From assembly GCA_039810605.1 (NCBI GenBank), contig JBDHXH010000081.1, positions 1 to 11,526 of the forward strand: 11,526 nt of DNA, in the 5' to 3' direction. The DNA is from JAGPCH01 sp039810605 (GTDB lineage: Bacteria > Bacteroidota > Ignavibacteria > Tepidaquicellales > Tepidaquicellaceae). Of the stretch, positions 5,395 through 11,526 are shown one piece after another. A program made the translations under genes and the position numbers. The notes under the pieces were generated by a model. That model was not told where the DNA came from. It did not search any database and saw only the letters and a list, made by a program, of their open reading frames with translations. The number at the start of each line of letters is the position of its first letter. The first letter of the stretch is position 1.

Positions 5395-7776
5395 TTAAAA
5401 TCCTCTTCCGAATTGAAAATGAAACTGCCACTTGGGAGGCTCCCTGTCAACAATCCTTCTGTCGAATCCATACCCGAAATCAAATCCTACAAGTCCAACC
5501 GCAGGAAGTATAAGTCTCGTTCCTATTCCGACTGAACGCCTTAAATCAAAAGGATCTGTCTTCGTTATATCCGACCATACATTACCTGCTTCTGCAAATA
5601 GAAGAACAAATATCGGCATCGGATCCATGGCAACAGAATATCTTACTTCAACTCCATACTTTGCCGCAACATTTCCTCCGATTGGATCTCCGAATTGATT
5701 CTTGGGTCCGATGCTCCGGTCATCATAACCCCGCAACGCAATTGTGTTGTAGGTAAGTCCGTTGCCACCCATGAAAAAGATTTCTGTCGGAGGAAGATAT
5801 TTGTCTTTGGCAAACGAATTTATGAAGGAGAACATGAAATTTGAGTATAATACTAATTTCCTGTTTTGAGTTAAAGGTGTAAATGCTTCTGTTGAAAAAA
5901 TGTTCTTTATGAAATCAACTGAACCCGGAAGAAACGGTCCTCCGGATAACTCCGTTGAATTTGAAACTCTCGTTCCACTGGTAGGGAATACCGGCTCAAA
6001 TACTGATGACCTGCTGATTACCTGCCTTATACTGAACTGATTTCGGATTCCTTCCTGATAGTACTGATCTCCGTTGATAACATTTGTTCTTTGCATCTTC
6101 AGCGTCCAGTCACCTCTGAAATAATCATCGGGAAACTTGAATCTTCTTCCGACATTTATAGAAGCACCTGTTTCCTTGAGATCAAGGTTTGAATAATTCT
6201 GACGTGTATCAAAAATATTGAATCCGAATTGTGTCGGCTGATTGAAAAGCCAGGGCTCCTGAAATCCGAGATCGAAAGTTCTGTATGTTCCACCCGTTCC
6301 GAATGTCCAGTTAAATGAAAGTATCTGCCCTGCTCCTCCTGAAAATGGCTGGGCGATATCGAAGTTATTGAATGTCAGACCCAACGCACCCGTAATTCCG
6401 AAACTTCCGCTGTAACCGATTGAAGCATTGAACTGGTCTGATGATTTTTCTTCAACTATGTATTTGATATTTACCGTGCTGTCGTTTGCAAGTGAAATAT
6501 CTTGAGTCAGTTTTTCGGGATTGAAGTAGTTAAGATTATTGAGCTGCTGCATGCTTCGTTTGATGCTGCTTTTGCTGAATGGGTCGCCGGGCATTGTATA
6601 TAGCTCTCTTCTCATTACTTTATCTTTTGTCTTATCATTTCCTTCAAAACCTACCATGCCGAATTTAAACCTGTTGCCTTCGTTAATAGTAATGACAAGA
6701 TTTACACTGTCTCCGTCAACGGGCTCTTCATCAATGTCGGCATTGAAAGAAAGGTAACCATTATCGAGATACATTGAATTGATATCGCTCTCGCTTTCGT
6801 TGCCGTATATATTTTCCTGAACTTTTTTCATATTATAAACATCGCCCTTCCTCATATTTAATCTTCCCAGCAATGCGAGATCATCATAGACTTTGTTCCC
6901 TTCAAATCTTACATCGCTTATGTAATATTTTATTCCTTCATCAATCTTCACTTTGATGTTAACATCTTCTTTGGAAGGAAGGATGTCAAGTTCATCTGAA
7001 ACAACTATTGCATCTTTGTATCCTCTCTCTTTGTATAAATCTTCTATGAGTTTTTTGTCGTCATCAAATTTCTTTCTGTCAAATTTCGCGCCGTCCCAGA
7101 ATTTCCACCATGACTTCTCGCTTGTCTCACTCATTGCTCCCCGAAGGTCATCTGATGAAATCTTAGTATTGCCTTCAAAGACAATATGGTCAACAGTAAG
7201 TTCCTTGCCTTCAATAATTTTCACGCGGATGCGCGCCTCGTTGTTTGCAGACACAAGTTTGTCAACTGTAACTTTTGCAAGCCCGTAGCCTTCTTCCGAA
7301 TAAAACTTTTCTAGATTATATTCAATGTCCTTAAGCTTCTGCTCTGAAACTACTTCTCCGGTCGAGAGATTAATCTTTTCACGGAGGTCATCATAAGAGT
7401 ATTCGTCGTTACCTGTTATTTCGACTTTTTCAACTCTTGGAAGTTCTTCAACTTCAATTACAAGATATACATCATTCCCAAATTTCTTGTCAACATAAAT
7501 CCTAACGTCGGCAAAGATTCCGATTTTCCACAGGCGGTTCAATGCTTCTCTTGTTTCATCCGAAGGAACGGTAATCTCCTGACCATTCTGAAGTCCTGAA
7601 TAAGAAATTATGGTTTGTGCTTCATAGTTCTTGTTACCTTTTACATCAATGTTTGCAATCTTATACGTAGTCGGTCCCTGATCCTGTGCCAGCATTGTAT
7701 TGCAAACTGCGACAAGCATCAGTGTAAGAAAAAACTTTACATATTTTTGATGGATCAGTGTAATATTCAAATTCAA
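5395..7776 (-). CDS. bamA: Outer membrane protein assembly factor BamA (Omp85)
   Basis: BamA is the outer-membrane barrel that folds and inserts other beta-barrel proteins. The 793-residue product has a signal peptide (about 1-31, ending MLAQ) and five POTRA domains: about 37-113, 114-193, 194-283, 284-369 and 370-444. Each opens with a strand such as IANIDVKGN, VEKVEITGN, VDHIVFEGN, ISDVRFEGN or FGMVGFEGN. The C-terminal barrel runs from about 447 to 793. RGY (682-684) is the conserved loop-6 motif that reaches into the barrel lumen, and the protein ends in Phe, as barrel proteins do. The third POTRA domain carries a small insert with Trp residues (SWWKFWDG, 222-229). The start is a TTG overlapping the uppS stop as TTGA, with no Shine-Dalgarno sequence, so translation is probably coupled to uppS. 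The skp genes follow directly. Confidence 0.96.
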   Translation of the reverse strand: MNLNITLIHQKYVKFFLTLMLVAVCNTMLAQDQGPTTYKIANIDVKGNKNYEAQTIISYSGLQNGQEITVPSDETREALNRLWKIGIFADVRIYVDKKFGNDVYLVIEVEELPRVEKVEITGNDEYSYDDLREKINLSTGEVVSEQKLKDIEYNLEKFYSEEGYGLAKVTVDKLVSANNEARIRVKIIEGKELTVDHIVFEGNTKISSDDLRGAMSETSEKSWWKFWDGAKFDRKKFDDDKKLIEDLYKERGYKDAIVVSDELDILPSKEDVNIKVKIDEGIKYYISDVRFEGNKVYDDLALLGRLNMRKGDVYNMKKVQENIYGNESESDINSMYLDNGYLSFNADIDEEPVDGDSVNLVITINEGNRFKFGMVGFEGNDKTKDKVMRRELYTMPGDPFSKSSIKRSMQQLNNLNYFNPEKLTQDISLANDSTVNIKYIVEEKSSDQFNASIGYSGSFGITGALGLTFNNFDIAQPFSGGAGQILSFNWTFGTGGTYRTFDLGFQEPWLFNQPTQFGFNIFDTRQNYSNLDLKETGASINVGRRFKFPDDYFRGDWTLKMQRTNVINGDQYYQEGIRNQFSIRQVISRSSVFEPVFPTSGTRVSNSTELSGGPFLPGSVDFIKNIFSTEAFTPLTQNRKLVLYSNFMFSFINSFAKDKYLPPTEIFFMGGNGLTYNTIALRGYDDRSIGPKNQFGDPIGGNVAAKYGVEVRYSVAMDPMPIFVLLFAEAGNVWSDITKTDPFDLRRSVGIGTRLILPAVGLVGFDFGYGFDRRIVDREPPKWQFHFQFGRGF

Positions 7777-8546
7777 TTCTTGTTTAATTGTTCGCTGACC
7801 AATCCGAACCTACGTTCCCGGTCTTGATAAGCTTTTATCGCTTCGTAATACTGCGTTCTTTTAAAATCCGGCCAGTAATTTTTGTCTATATAAATCTCCG
7901 TATAAGCCAACTGCCACAGCATGAAATTGCTGATTCTGAATTCTCCGCCTGTCCGTATCATCAGATCAGGATCGGGTATGCTGCTCATGGAAAGATATTC
8001 CGAAAAACTTTTTTCATCCATCGGTTTAAAATCAGATTTGCTGCTGTGTTGTTCCCTGCGAATCTTATTTACGGCGTTGAGAATATCCCATCTCCCGCTG
8101 TAGCTCAATGCGAGATTGAGCGTCATCAGTTTATTTTTCTTTGTAACTTCAATAGCATCTTCAAGTTCCTTCAAAACTTTTTCCGGCAGCACGTCAAGGT
8201 TGCCTGTGGCTATCAACTTCACATCGTTCTCATTCAGACGTCGTGTCTCTCCGCGAATTGAGCGAATAAGTAATTTCATCAGCATTGAAACTTCTGTCTT
8301 GGGGCGCTTCCAGTTTTCCGTCGAGAAAGTATAAAGTGTCAGATACTTTACACCAAGTTGTCCGGAAGCCTCTACAATGTCCCGCGCAGAGTTTACTCCT
8401 TCGTTATGTCCGAAGACACGGGACATTCGTTTTGACTTAGCCCATCTCCCGTTGCCATCCATTATGATCGCAACATGCTTAGGGATTTCGCCCCGTTTCT
8501 TAATTCTGTCCTGTACAAGTTTGTCTTCCGGTGAAGGATCAATCAT
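7773..8546 (-). CDS. uppS: Undecaprenyl diphosphate synthase (isoprenyl transferase)
   Basis: This cis-prenyltransferase condenses isopentenyl diphosphate onto farnesyl diphosphate to make the C55 carrier used for peptidoglycan and surface polysaccharides. The 257 residues match the family. HVAIIMDGNGRWA (24-36) contains the catalytic Asp30 and the diphosphate-binding Gly/Asn/Arg. FSTENWKRP (74-82) and RTGGEFRISNF (198-208) are the other conserved regions, followed by LWQLAYTEIY and a C-terminal YQDRERRFG. The ATG is used; an AGG directly abutting it is too close to act as a ribosome binding site. The gap of 71 bases to trpS may hold a promoter, but I see no good one. The 4-base TTGA overlap with bamA joins carrier-lipid synthesis to outer-membrane assembly, an order common in the FCB group. 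Confidence 0.97.
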   Translation of the reverse strand: MIDPSPEDKLVQDRIKKRGEIPKHVAIIMDGNGRWAKSKRMSRVFGHNEGVNSARDIVEASGQLGVKYLTLYTFSTENWKRPKTEVSMLMKLLIRSIRGETRRLNENDVKLIATGNLDVLPEKVLKELEDAIEVTKKNKLMTLNLALSYSGRWDILNAVNKIRREQHSSKSDFKPMDEKSFSEYLSMSSIPDPDLMIRTGGEFRISNFMLWQLAYTEIYIDKNYWPDFKRTQYYEAIKAYQDRERRFGLVSEQLNKN

Positions 8547-8617
8547 CCTGCAAAAATCTATTGATTAAAATTGTTGGTCGAAATTTAATTCTCCGGATTT
8601 TCATTTTCCAAAATACT

Positions 8618-9616
8618 CTACAGTAATCCAATTCTGATTTTCACTTGCTGCATTTTTTCATTTGCAATGATAGCCGCATTACTGTTGCCCTCCGTAATCA
8701 CATTCCTCAATCTTTCTTCGTCGCTTCTTATTCCGGAAAAAGTTGTCTGCAGTTCCGATAGCTTTTGCGAAACAAATTCTCCGAGCTCTGTCTTGAATTG
8801 TCCGTAACCTCTTCCTTCATAATCCTTCTCAATGTCTTCAATGCTCCTTCCCGAGAATCCCGAAAAAATCGAAAGCAGATTGCTGATTGCAGGCTTATCT
8901 TTTCCAAAGGCGACTCTGTTATCGGAATCGGTTACTGCTCTTTTAAATTTTTTTATGATTGTATCCGCATTGTCCTGAAGTCCGATATAACTATCTTCCG
9001 TTCCGCTCTTGCTCATTTTTTTCAGGGGCTCATTCAAAGACATTATCTTTGCGGTTGTCTTTGATAGTGTAGCAGACGGAATCTTGAAAGTTTCTCCGTG
9101 CCGGTTATTGAATCTCTGCGCAATTGTTCGCGCAAGCTCAACGTGCTGTTTTTGATCTACACCGACAGGGATTTCATCGGCATCATAAAGCAAAACATCG
9201 CCTGCCATCAGGACGGGATAATCATAAAGCCCGACCAACTGTCCTCCTTTTCCCGCTTTCTGTGACTTATCCTTAAATTGTGTCATCTTGGAAAGCTCTC
9301 CCATCGTTACATAGTTATTCAGTATCCAGCATATTTCGCTGTGTGCGGGAATCATTGACTGAACGAATATTACGGACTTATTCGGGTCAACACCGACTGT
9401 AATGAGCCATGCAACAACATCCAGTGTCCTTTTTTTCAACAATTCAGGATCCTGAACTGCAGTAATGGCATGCAGATTAGCGATGAAGAAGAAATTTTCA
9501 TATTCATCGGAATGCTGCTTCTCCGCCCATCGTTTCATTGCTCCGAGATAATTCCCTATCGTAAGTTCTCCTGACGGTTGTATTCCCGATACTACTCTTT
9601 TCAAATTCATTAACAT
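8618..9616 (-). CDS. trpS: Tryptophan-tRNA ligase (TrpRS)
   Basis: TrpS charges tRNA-Trp in the cytoplasm. The 332-residue class I synthetase shows VVSGIQPSGELTIGNYLGA (8-26), which carries the HIGH-like TIGN (19-22), and KMSKS at 200-204. AGDVLLYDADEIPVGVDQKQH (138-158) is the typical tryptophan/ATP-pocket segment, and the C-terminal domain is helical and ends KIRIGLL. The length is normal for bacteria. The ATG at 9616 is chosen; a second ATG two codons later (9610) is also possible, and neither has a Shine-Dalgarno sequence. The gene sits between ftsB-like and uppS in the same direction without an envelope role, with long gaps on both sides (178 and 71 bases), so it may have its own promoter. 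Confidence 0.97.
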   Translation of the reverse strand: MLMNLKRVVSGIQPSGELTIGNYLGAMKRWAEKQHSDEYENFFFIANLHAITAVQDPELLKKRTLDVVAWLITVGVDPNKSVIFVQSMIPAHSEICWILNNYVTMGELSKMTQFKDKSQKAGKGGQLVGLYDYPVLMAGDVLLYDADEIPVGVDQKQHVELARTIAQRFNNRHGETFKIPSATLSKTTAKIMSLNEPLKKMSKSGTEDSYIGLQDNADTIIKKFKRAVTDSDNRVAFGKDKPAISNLLSIFSGFSGRSIEDIEKDYEGRGYGQFKTELGEFVSQKLSELQTTFSGIRSDEERLRNVITEGNSNAAIIANEKMQQVKIRIGLL

Positions 9617-9794
9617 TAATTATTCTAACATTTGCCGTTCTGCGAAATTAACTTTTTCTGAAAAATTTTAATTCGAAGCGCGTCAATGTTGAATCAAAAC
9701 AAAATTCCTTAAAGATTTAATGGTTGTAAAAGGTATGAAATTAACTATAGAGTTGTTTTTGTAATTGTAATTGTTGTCAACATGGATGTAATGT
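9617..9794 (-). other. 178-base leader region upstream of trpS
   Basis: This is the longest gap inside the cluster. It contains an AT-only imperfect hairpin (arms aattaa/ttaatt and ttttt/aaaaa around a 3-base loop, 9646-9673), about 30 bases before the trpS start. A TTGACA lies on the - strand at 9780-9775, but the nearest TATAGT is 25 bases away, too far for a normal promoter. I see no leader peptide rich in Trp and no T-box-like structure. An internal promoter is likely from the gap size but cannot be placed. Confidence 0.35.
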
Positions 9795-10139
9795 CTATTG
9801 TTTGGTGCTGTCAACCGTAACTTTGTAAATCTTTTCACCATCTTTAGTCATTCCGAATTTTTCCCTTGCGATCCTTTCGAGTTCCTCATCCGAAGTCTTC
9901 AGTAATTCAAGTTCCTTGCGAAGATCCTGCGACTTCTTTAATTCAATATTGAGCTGACTTTCGAGATCTTTTCTTTCGTCTTCAAGTTTTATTCTCTGCA
10001 GTATGCCTTTATTACCAAACACGGCAACAGAAATCAGTCCGGTAAAAAAAACTATGATTATTACAATCCGCGTATTATACTTGAAAAACCGCGCGATCGT
10101 TTTGAACAGCGAATCTTTTTCGTTTGAATTATTACCCAT
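9795..10139 (-). CDS. FtsB/DivIC-like septum formation initiator protein
   Basis: The 114-residue product is a small bitopic membrane protein. It has a short basic cytoplasmic N-terminus, one membrane segment (about 24-42, IVIIIVFFTGLISVAVFG), a coiled coil (about 48-88, rich in Leu/Glu/Lys), and a C-terminal DEELERIAREKFGMTKDGEKIYKV. That last segment is the signature of the FtsB/DivIC family, whose members join FtsL and FtsQ/DivIB in the division complex and help activate septal peptidoglycan synthesis. Its ATG overlaps the ddl stop by one base (TAATG), so translation is probably coupled. FtsB and DivIC cannot be told apart from this sequence, so no symbol is given. In many bacteria the gene sits near eno or other cell-wall genes; here the partner is ddl. 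Confidence 0.88.
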   Translation of the reverse strand: MGNNSNEKDSLFKTIARFFKYNTRIVIIIVFFTGLISVAVFGNKGILQRIKLEDERKDLESQLNIELKKSQDLRKELELLKTSDEELERIAREKFGMTKDGEKIYKVTVDSTKQ

Positions 10140-11179
10140 TAATTTTTTTTCAGTGAAAGTTGAATTAATTTTTCCGTTAACTCTCTGAAACTCATACCAT
10201 AAGCAACTGCCGACTTCGGAACAAGAGATGTTTCTGTCATTCCCGGCAACGTGTTAACTTCAAGACAATGGAGTTCGTTCTTGTCATCAAGTATAAAATC
10301 AACCCGCGAATATACTTCACATCCAAGTGCATTATGAGCTTTAATTGCACTCTGCTTTACTTCTTTCTCTATATCAACGGGAATGATAGCAGGGCAAAAA
10401 TATTCAGTCATTCCTTTTGTGTATTTATGCTCATAATCGTAAAATCCGTCCTTTGGTCTGATCTCTATCACAGGAAATGCTTCATTGCCAACTACTGTTG
10501 CCGTTAGTTCTCTTCCCTTCACGTATTTCTCAATCAAAATCTTATCAGAATAGTTAAAAGCAAATTCGACTGCTTTCTGAAGTTGAACATCTTCAACATC
10601 CGGCTGCACAATCGTAAGCCCCACTGTGCTTCCTTCGTCATTTGGTTTAACAACGCAAGGGTAACCAATTTCGTCAAGCACCGTTTTGTTCAGTTTAAAA
10701 TAATCTTCCGCATCCCTCTTTTGCAATGCAATCCAACCGGGAGTCTTCACGCCCGCAGATTTGATGACAATCTTTGAAATGTCCTTGTCCATTGCGAGAG
10801 CCGATGCAAACACATTCGATCCTGTATATTTCACTCCTCGCAGATCAAGCAAAGTCTGGAGCTTTCCATCTTCGCCAAACTTCCCATGCACGCCCAAAAA
10901 CACAATATCTATGTTATCGAAAATATCAGAGTTAATGCACTGCAGGATTTTTCTGTCGGATGTCTTCCTAAGTTCAGCAAGTTTCTCAAGCGAAGGAGCC
11001 TCTTTCCTTACTGAATTGTTGAATATTTCTTCTTCGGAAATATTTTCTGCTCCGTTGACGGGGTCAACAACCTTTACATCATGTCCTGAATCTCTAAGTG
11101 CTTTTAAAATACTTTTACTTGATGCAATCGAAACGTCTCTTTCCGCAGACGGTCCGCCTGAAATCAGAATTATATTCAA
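10139..11179 (-). CDS. ddl: D-alanine-D-alanine ligase
   Basis: Ddl joins two D-alanines with ATP for the peptidoglycan stem peptide. The 346-residue ATP-grasp enzyme shows ISGGPSAERDVSIASS (6-21) with Glu13, and HGKFGEDG (98-105). The ATP-grasp segments PCVVKPNDEGSTVG (174-187) and ILIEKYVKGREL (214-225) follow, then the omega-loop FYDYEHKYT (246-254). The metal-binding region is RVDFILDDKNELHCLEVNT (292-310), with Asp294, Glu307 and Asn309. The YDYEHKY loop is of the ordinary D-Ala-D-Ala type rather than a VanA-like D-lactate type. The start is a TTG; an in-frame TGA three codons before excludes a longer form, and the family begins exactly here. There is no Shine-Dalgarno sequence. It is the first gene of the - strand cluster, with a promoter-like site just upstream. 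Confidence 0.96.
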   Translation of the reverse strand: MNIILISGGPSAERDVSIASSKSILKALRDSGHDVKVVDPVNGAENISEEEIFNNSVRKEAPSLEKLAELRKTSDRKILQCINSDIFDNIDIVFLGVHGKFGEDGKLQTLLDLRGVKYTGSNVFASALAMDKDISKIVIKSAGVKTPGWIALQKRDAEDYFKLNKTVLDEIGYPCVVKPNDEGSTVGLTIVQPDVEDVQLQKAVEFAFNYSDKILIEKYVKGRELTATVVGNEAFPVIEIRPKDGFYDYEHKYTKGMTEYFCPAIIPVDIEKEVKQSAIKAHNALGCEVYSRVDFILDDKNELHCLEVNTLPGMTETSLVPKSAVAYGMSFRELTEKLIQLSLKKN

Positions 11180-11196
11180 TACCCGTCAATGTTTGT

Positions 11197-11227
11197 CAAA
11201 TATACTTATTTCAGCTTAGTATTTAAA
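11197..11227 (-). promoter_or_regulatory. Bacteroidota-type promoter candidate for the ddl cluster
   Basis: On the - strand TATATTTG (11204-11197) is an exact match to the -7 consensus TAnnTTTG of Bacteroidota, and TTTA (11227-11224) stands 19 bases upstream where TTTG is expected. The implied transcript would start about ten bases before the TTG of ddl, giving a very short leader, which fits the missing Shine-Dalgarno sequence. The consensus is established for Bacteroides and Flavobacterium; its use in this organism is inference. Confidence 0.45.
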
Positions 11228-11365
11228 TCTAAAATTTTCAAAATCAAATCAGGCTTTTTCATGCATAATAAAATGTTGTTGTTACATTGGTGTTTGTTAA
11301 AGAAAGAAAGAAATCCGAAGGAATGATAGAATTTTGATTAGGCCTGGAATCGTGATCATAGGTGG

Positions 11366-11392
11366 GTCAAAACCGTTTTAAACGGTTTTGAC
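11366..11392. repeat. Perfect 27-base palindrome (13-base arms, 1-base centre)
   Basis: Arms gtcaaaaccgttt (11366-11378) and aaacggttttgac (11380-11392) are exact reverse complements around a single T. As RNA it could form a hairpin in either direction. A T7 run follows only 12 bases later on + and there is none on the - side, so it is not a standard terminator. The compact symmetry fits an operator for a dimeric regulator acting on rnhB or ddl, or a dispersed genomic palindrome. The symmetry is certain, the role unknown. Confidence 0.6.
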
Positions 11393-11496
11393 TGATGCGG
11401 GCGATTTTTTTCATTCGAATTCAGTTTCCCCCAATCCCTACTCGCCGACCAAATTCTCTTTAAATTCTCCTGCAATTGAAATATCTTCGGAAAAAA

Positions 11497-11526
11497 ATGC
11501 TTATCTGTGGAATTGATGAAGCAGGC
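11497..11526 (+). CDS. rnhB: Ribonuclease HII, N-terminal fragment cut by window end
   Basis: Only ten codons are inside the window, reading MLICGIDEAG. This matches the opening of RNase HII, where (I/V)xGIDEAGRGP carries the first two catalytic acidic residues, here Asp8 and Glu9. The enzyme removes RNA, including single misincorporated ribonucleotides, from RNA-DNA hybrids. The frame is open back to a TAA at 11461-11463, so a TTG at 11476 is a possible longer start, but the ATG fits the family's short N-terminus. It is transcribed away from ddl. The call rests on a short but distinctive motif. Confidence 0.72.
   Translation, partial: MLICGIDEAG

Larger units (their letters stand above)
11180..11496. 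other. Divergent intergenic region between ddl and rnhB
   Basis: The 317 bases contain the proposed ddl promoter (11197-11227), a perfect 27-base palindrome (11366-11392), a T7 run (11404-11410) and a run of five C (11429-11433). A 21-codon + strand open frame begins at an ATG at 11261, but it has no ribosome binding site and no recognisable product. No tRNA or other RNA gene is apparent. A promoter for rnhB must lie here or transcription must come from further left, but I cannot place it. Confidence 0.6.

Noticed and set aside
7788..8261. 157-codon + strand open frame opposite uppS
   Set aside because: It lies wholly antisense to a gene with all UppS motifs and has no recognisable domains.
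9744..9780. TTGACA with a TATAGT upstream of trpS on the - strand
   Set aside because: The spacing is 25 bases, outside the usual 16-19, and the Bacteroidota consensus is not matched either.
11261..11326. 21-codon + strand open frame (begins MHNKMLLLHWC) in the ddl/rnhB spacer
   Set aside because: There is no ribosome binding site or recognisable product, and AT-rich spacers give such frames by chance.

Overview
The window reads as chromosomal DNA from a Gram-negative member of the Bacteroidota/Chlorobi (FCB) group, perhaps an Ignavibacteria-like lineage. The evidence is an LpxC-FabZ fusion gene, paired OmpH/Skp genes directly downstream of bamA, weak or absent Shine-Dalgarno sequences at most starts, frequent TTG starts, and one promoter-like site of the Bacteroidota type. 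The species call is inference; no rRNA or other phylogenetic marker is present.

Left flank (1-1703, + strand): a non-coding stretch of 286 bases with several inverted repeats. It is followed by a TauE/SafE-type (TSUP) membrane transporter gene and a DinB-superfamily putative metalloenzyme gene. These two are unconnected in function to the rest and end 28 bases from the convergent main cluster.

Main cluster (1732-11179, all - strand, read right to left): ddl (D-Ala-D-Ala ligase), an FtsB/DivIC-like septum protein, trpS, uppS (undecaprenyl diphosphate synthase), bamA, two skp/ompH genes, lpxD, and fused lpxC-fabZ. It is an envelope-building cluster: peptidoglycan precursor, division protein, lipid carrier, outer-membrane protein assembly with its periplasmic chaperones, and two lipid A enzymes plus the fatty-acid dehydratase that supplies hydroxyacyl substrate. 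TrpS is the one gene unrelated to the envelope. Three junctions overlap (ddl/ftsB-like by 1 base, uppS/bamA by 4, skp1/lpxD by 4), so these pairs are probably translationally coupled. Gaps of 178 bases before trpS and 71 before uppS may hold internal promoters. A hairpin between the two skp genes may tune downstream expression.

Right flank (11180-11526): a divergent intergenic region of 317 bases with a likely ddl promoter and a striking 27-base palindrome. It is followed by the first ten codons of a + strand RNase HII gene (rnhB) cut by the window edge.

I found no mobile element, CRISPR array, tRNA, rRNA or clear novel defence or biosynthetic system. The most interesting unexplained items are short palindromic DNA elements in the flanks and the intra-operon hairpin.
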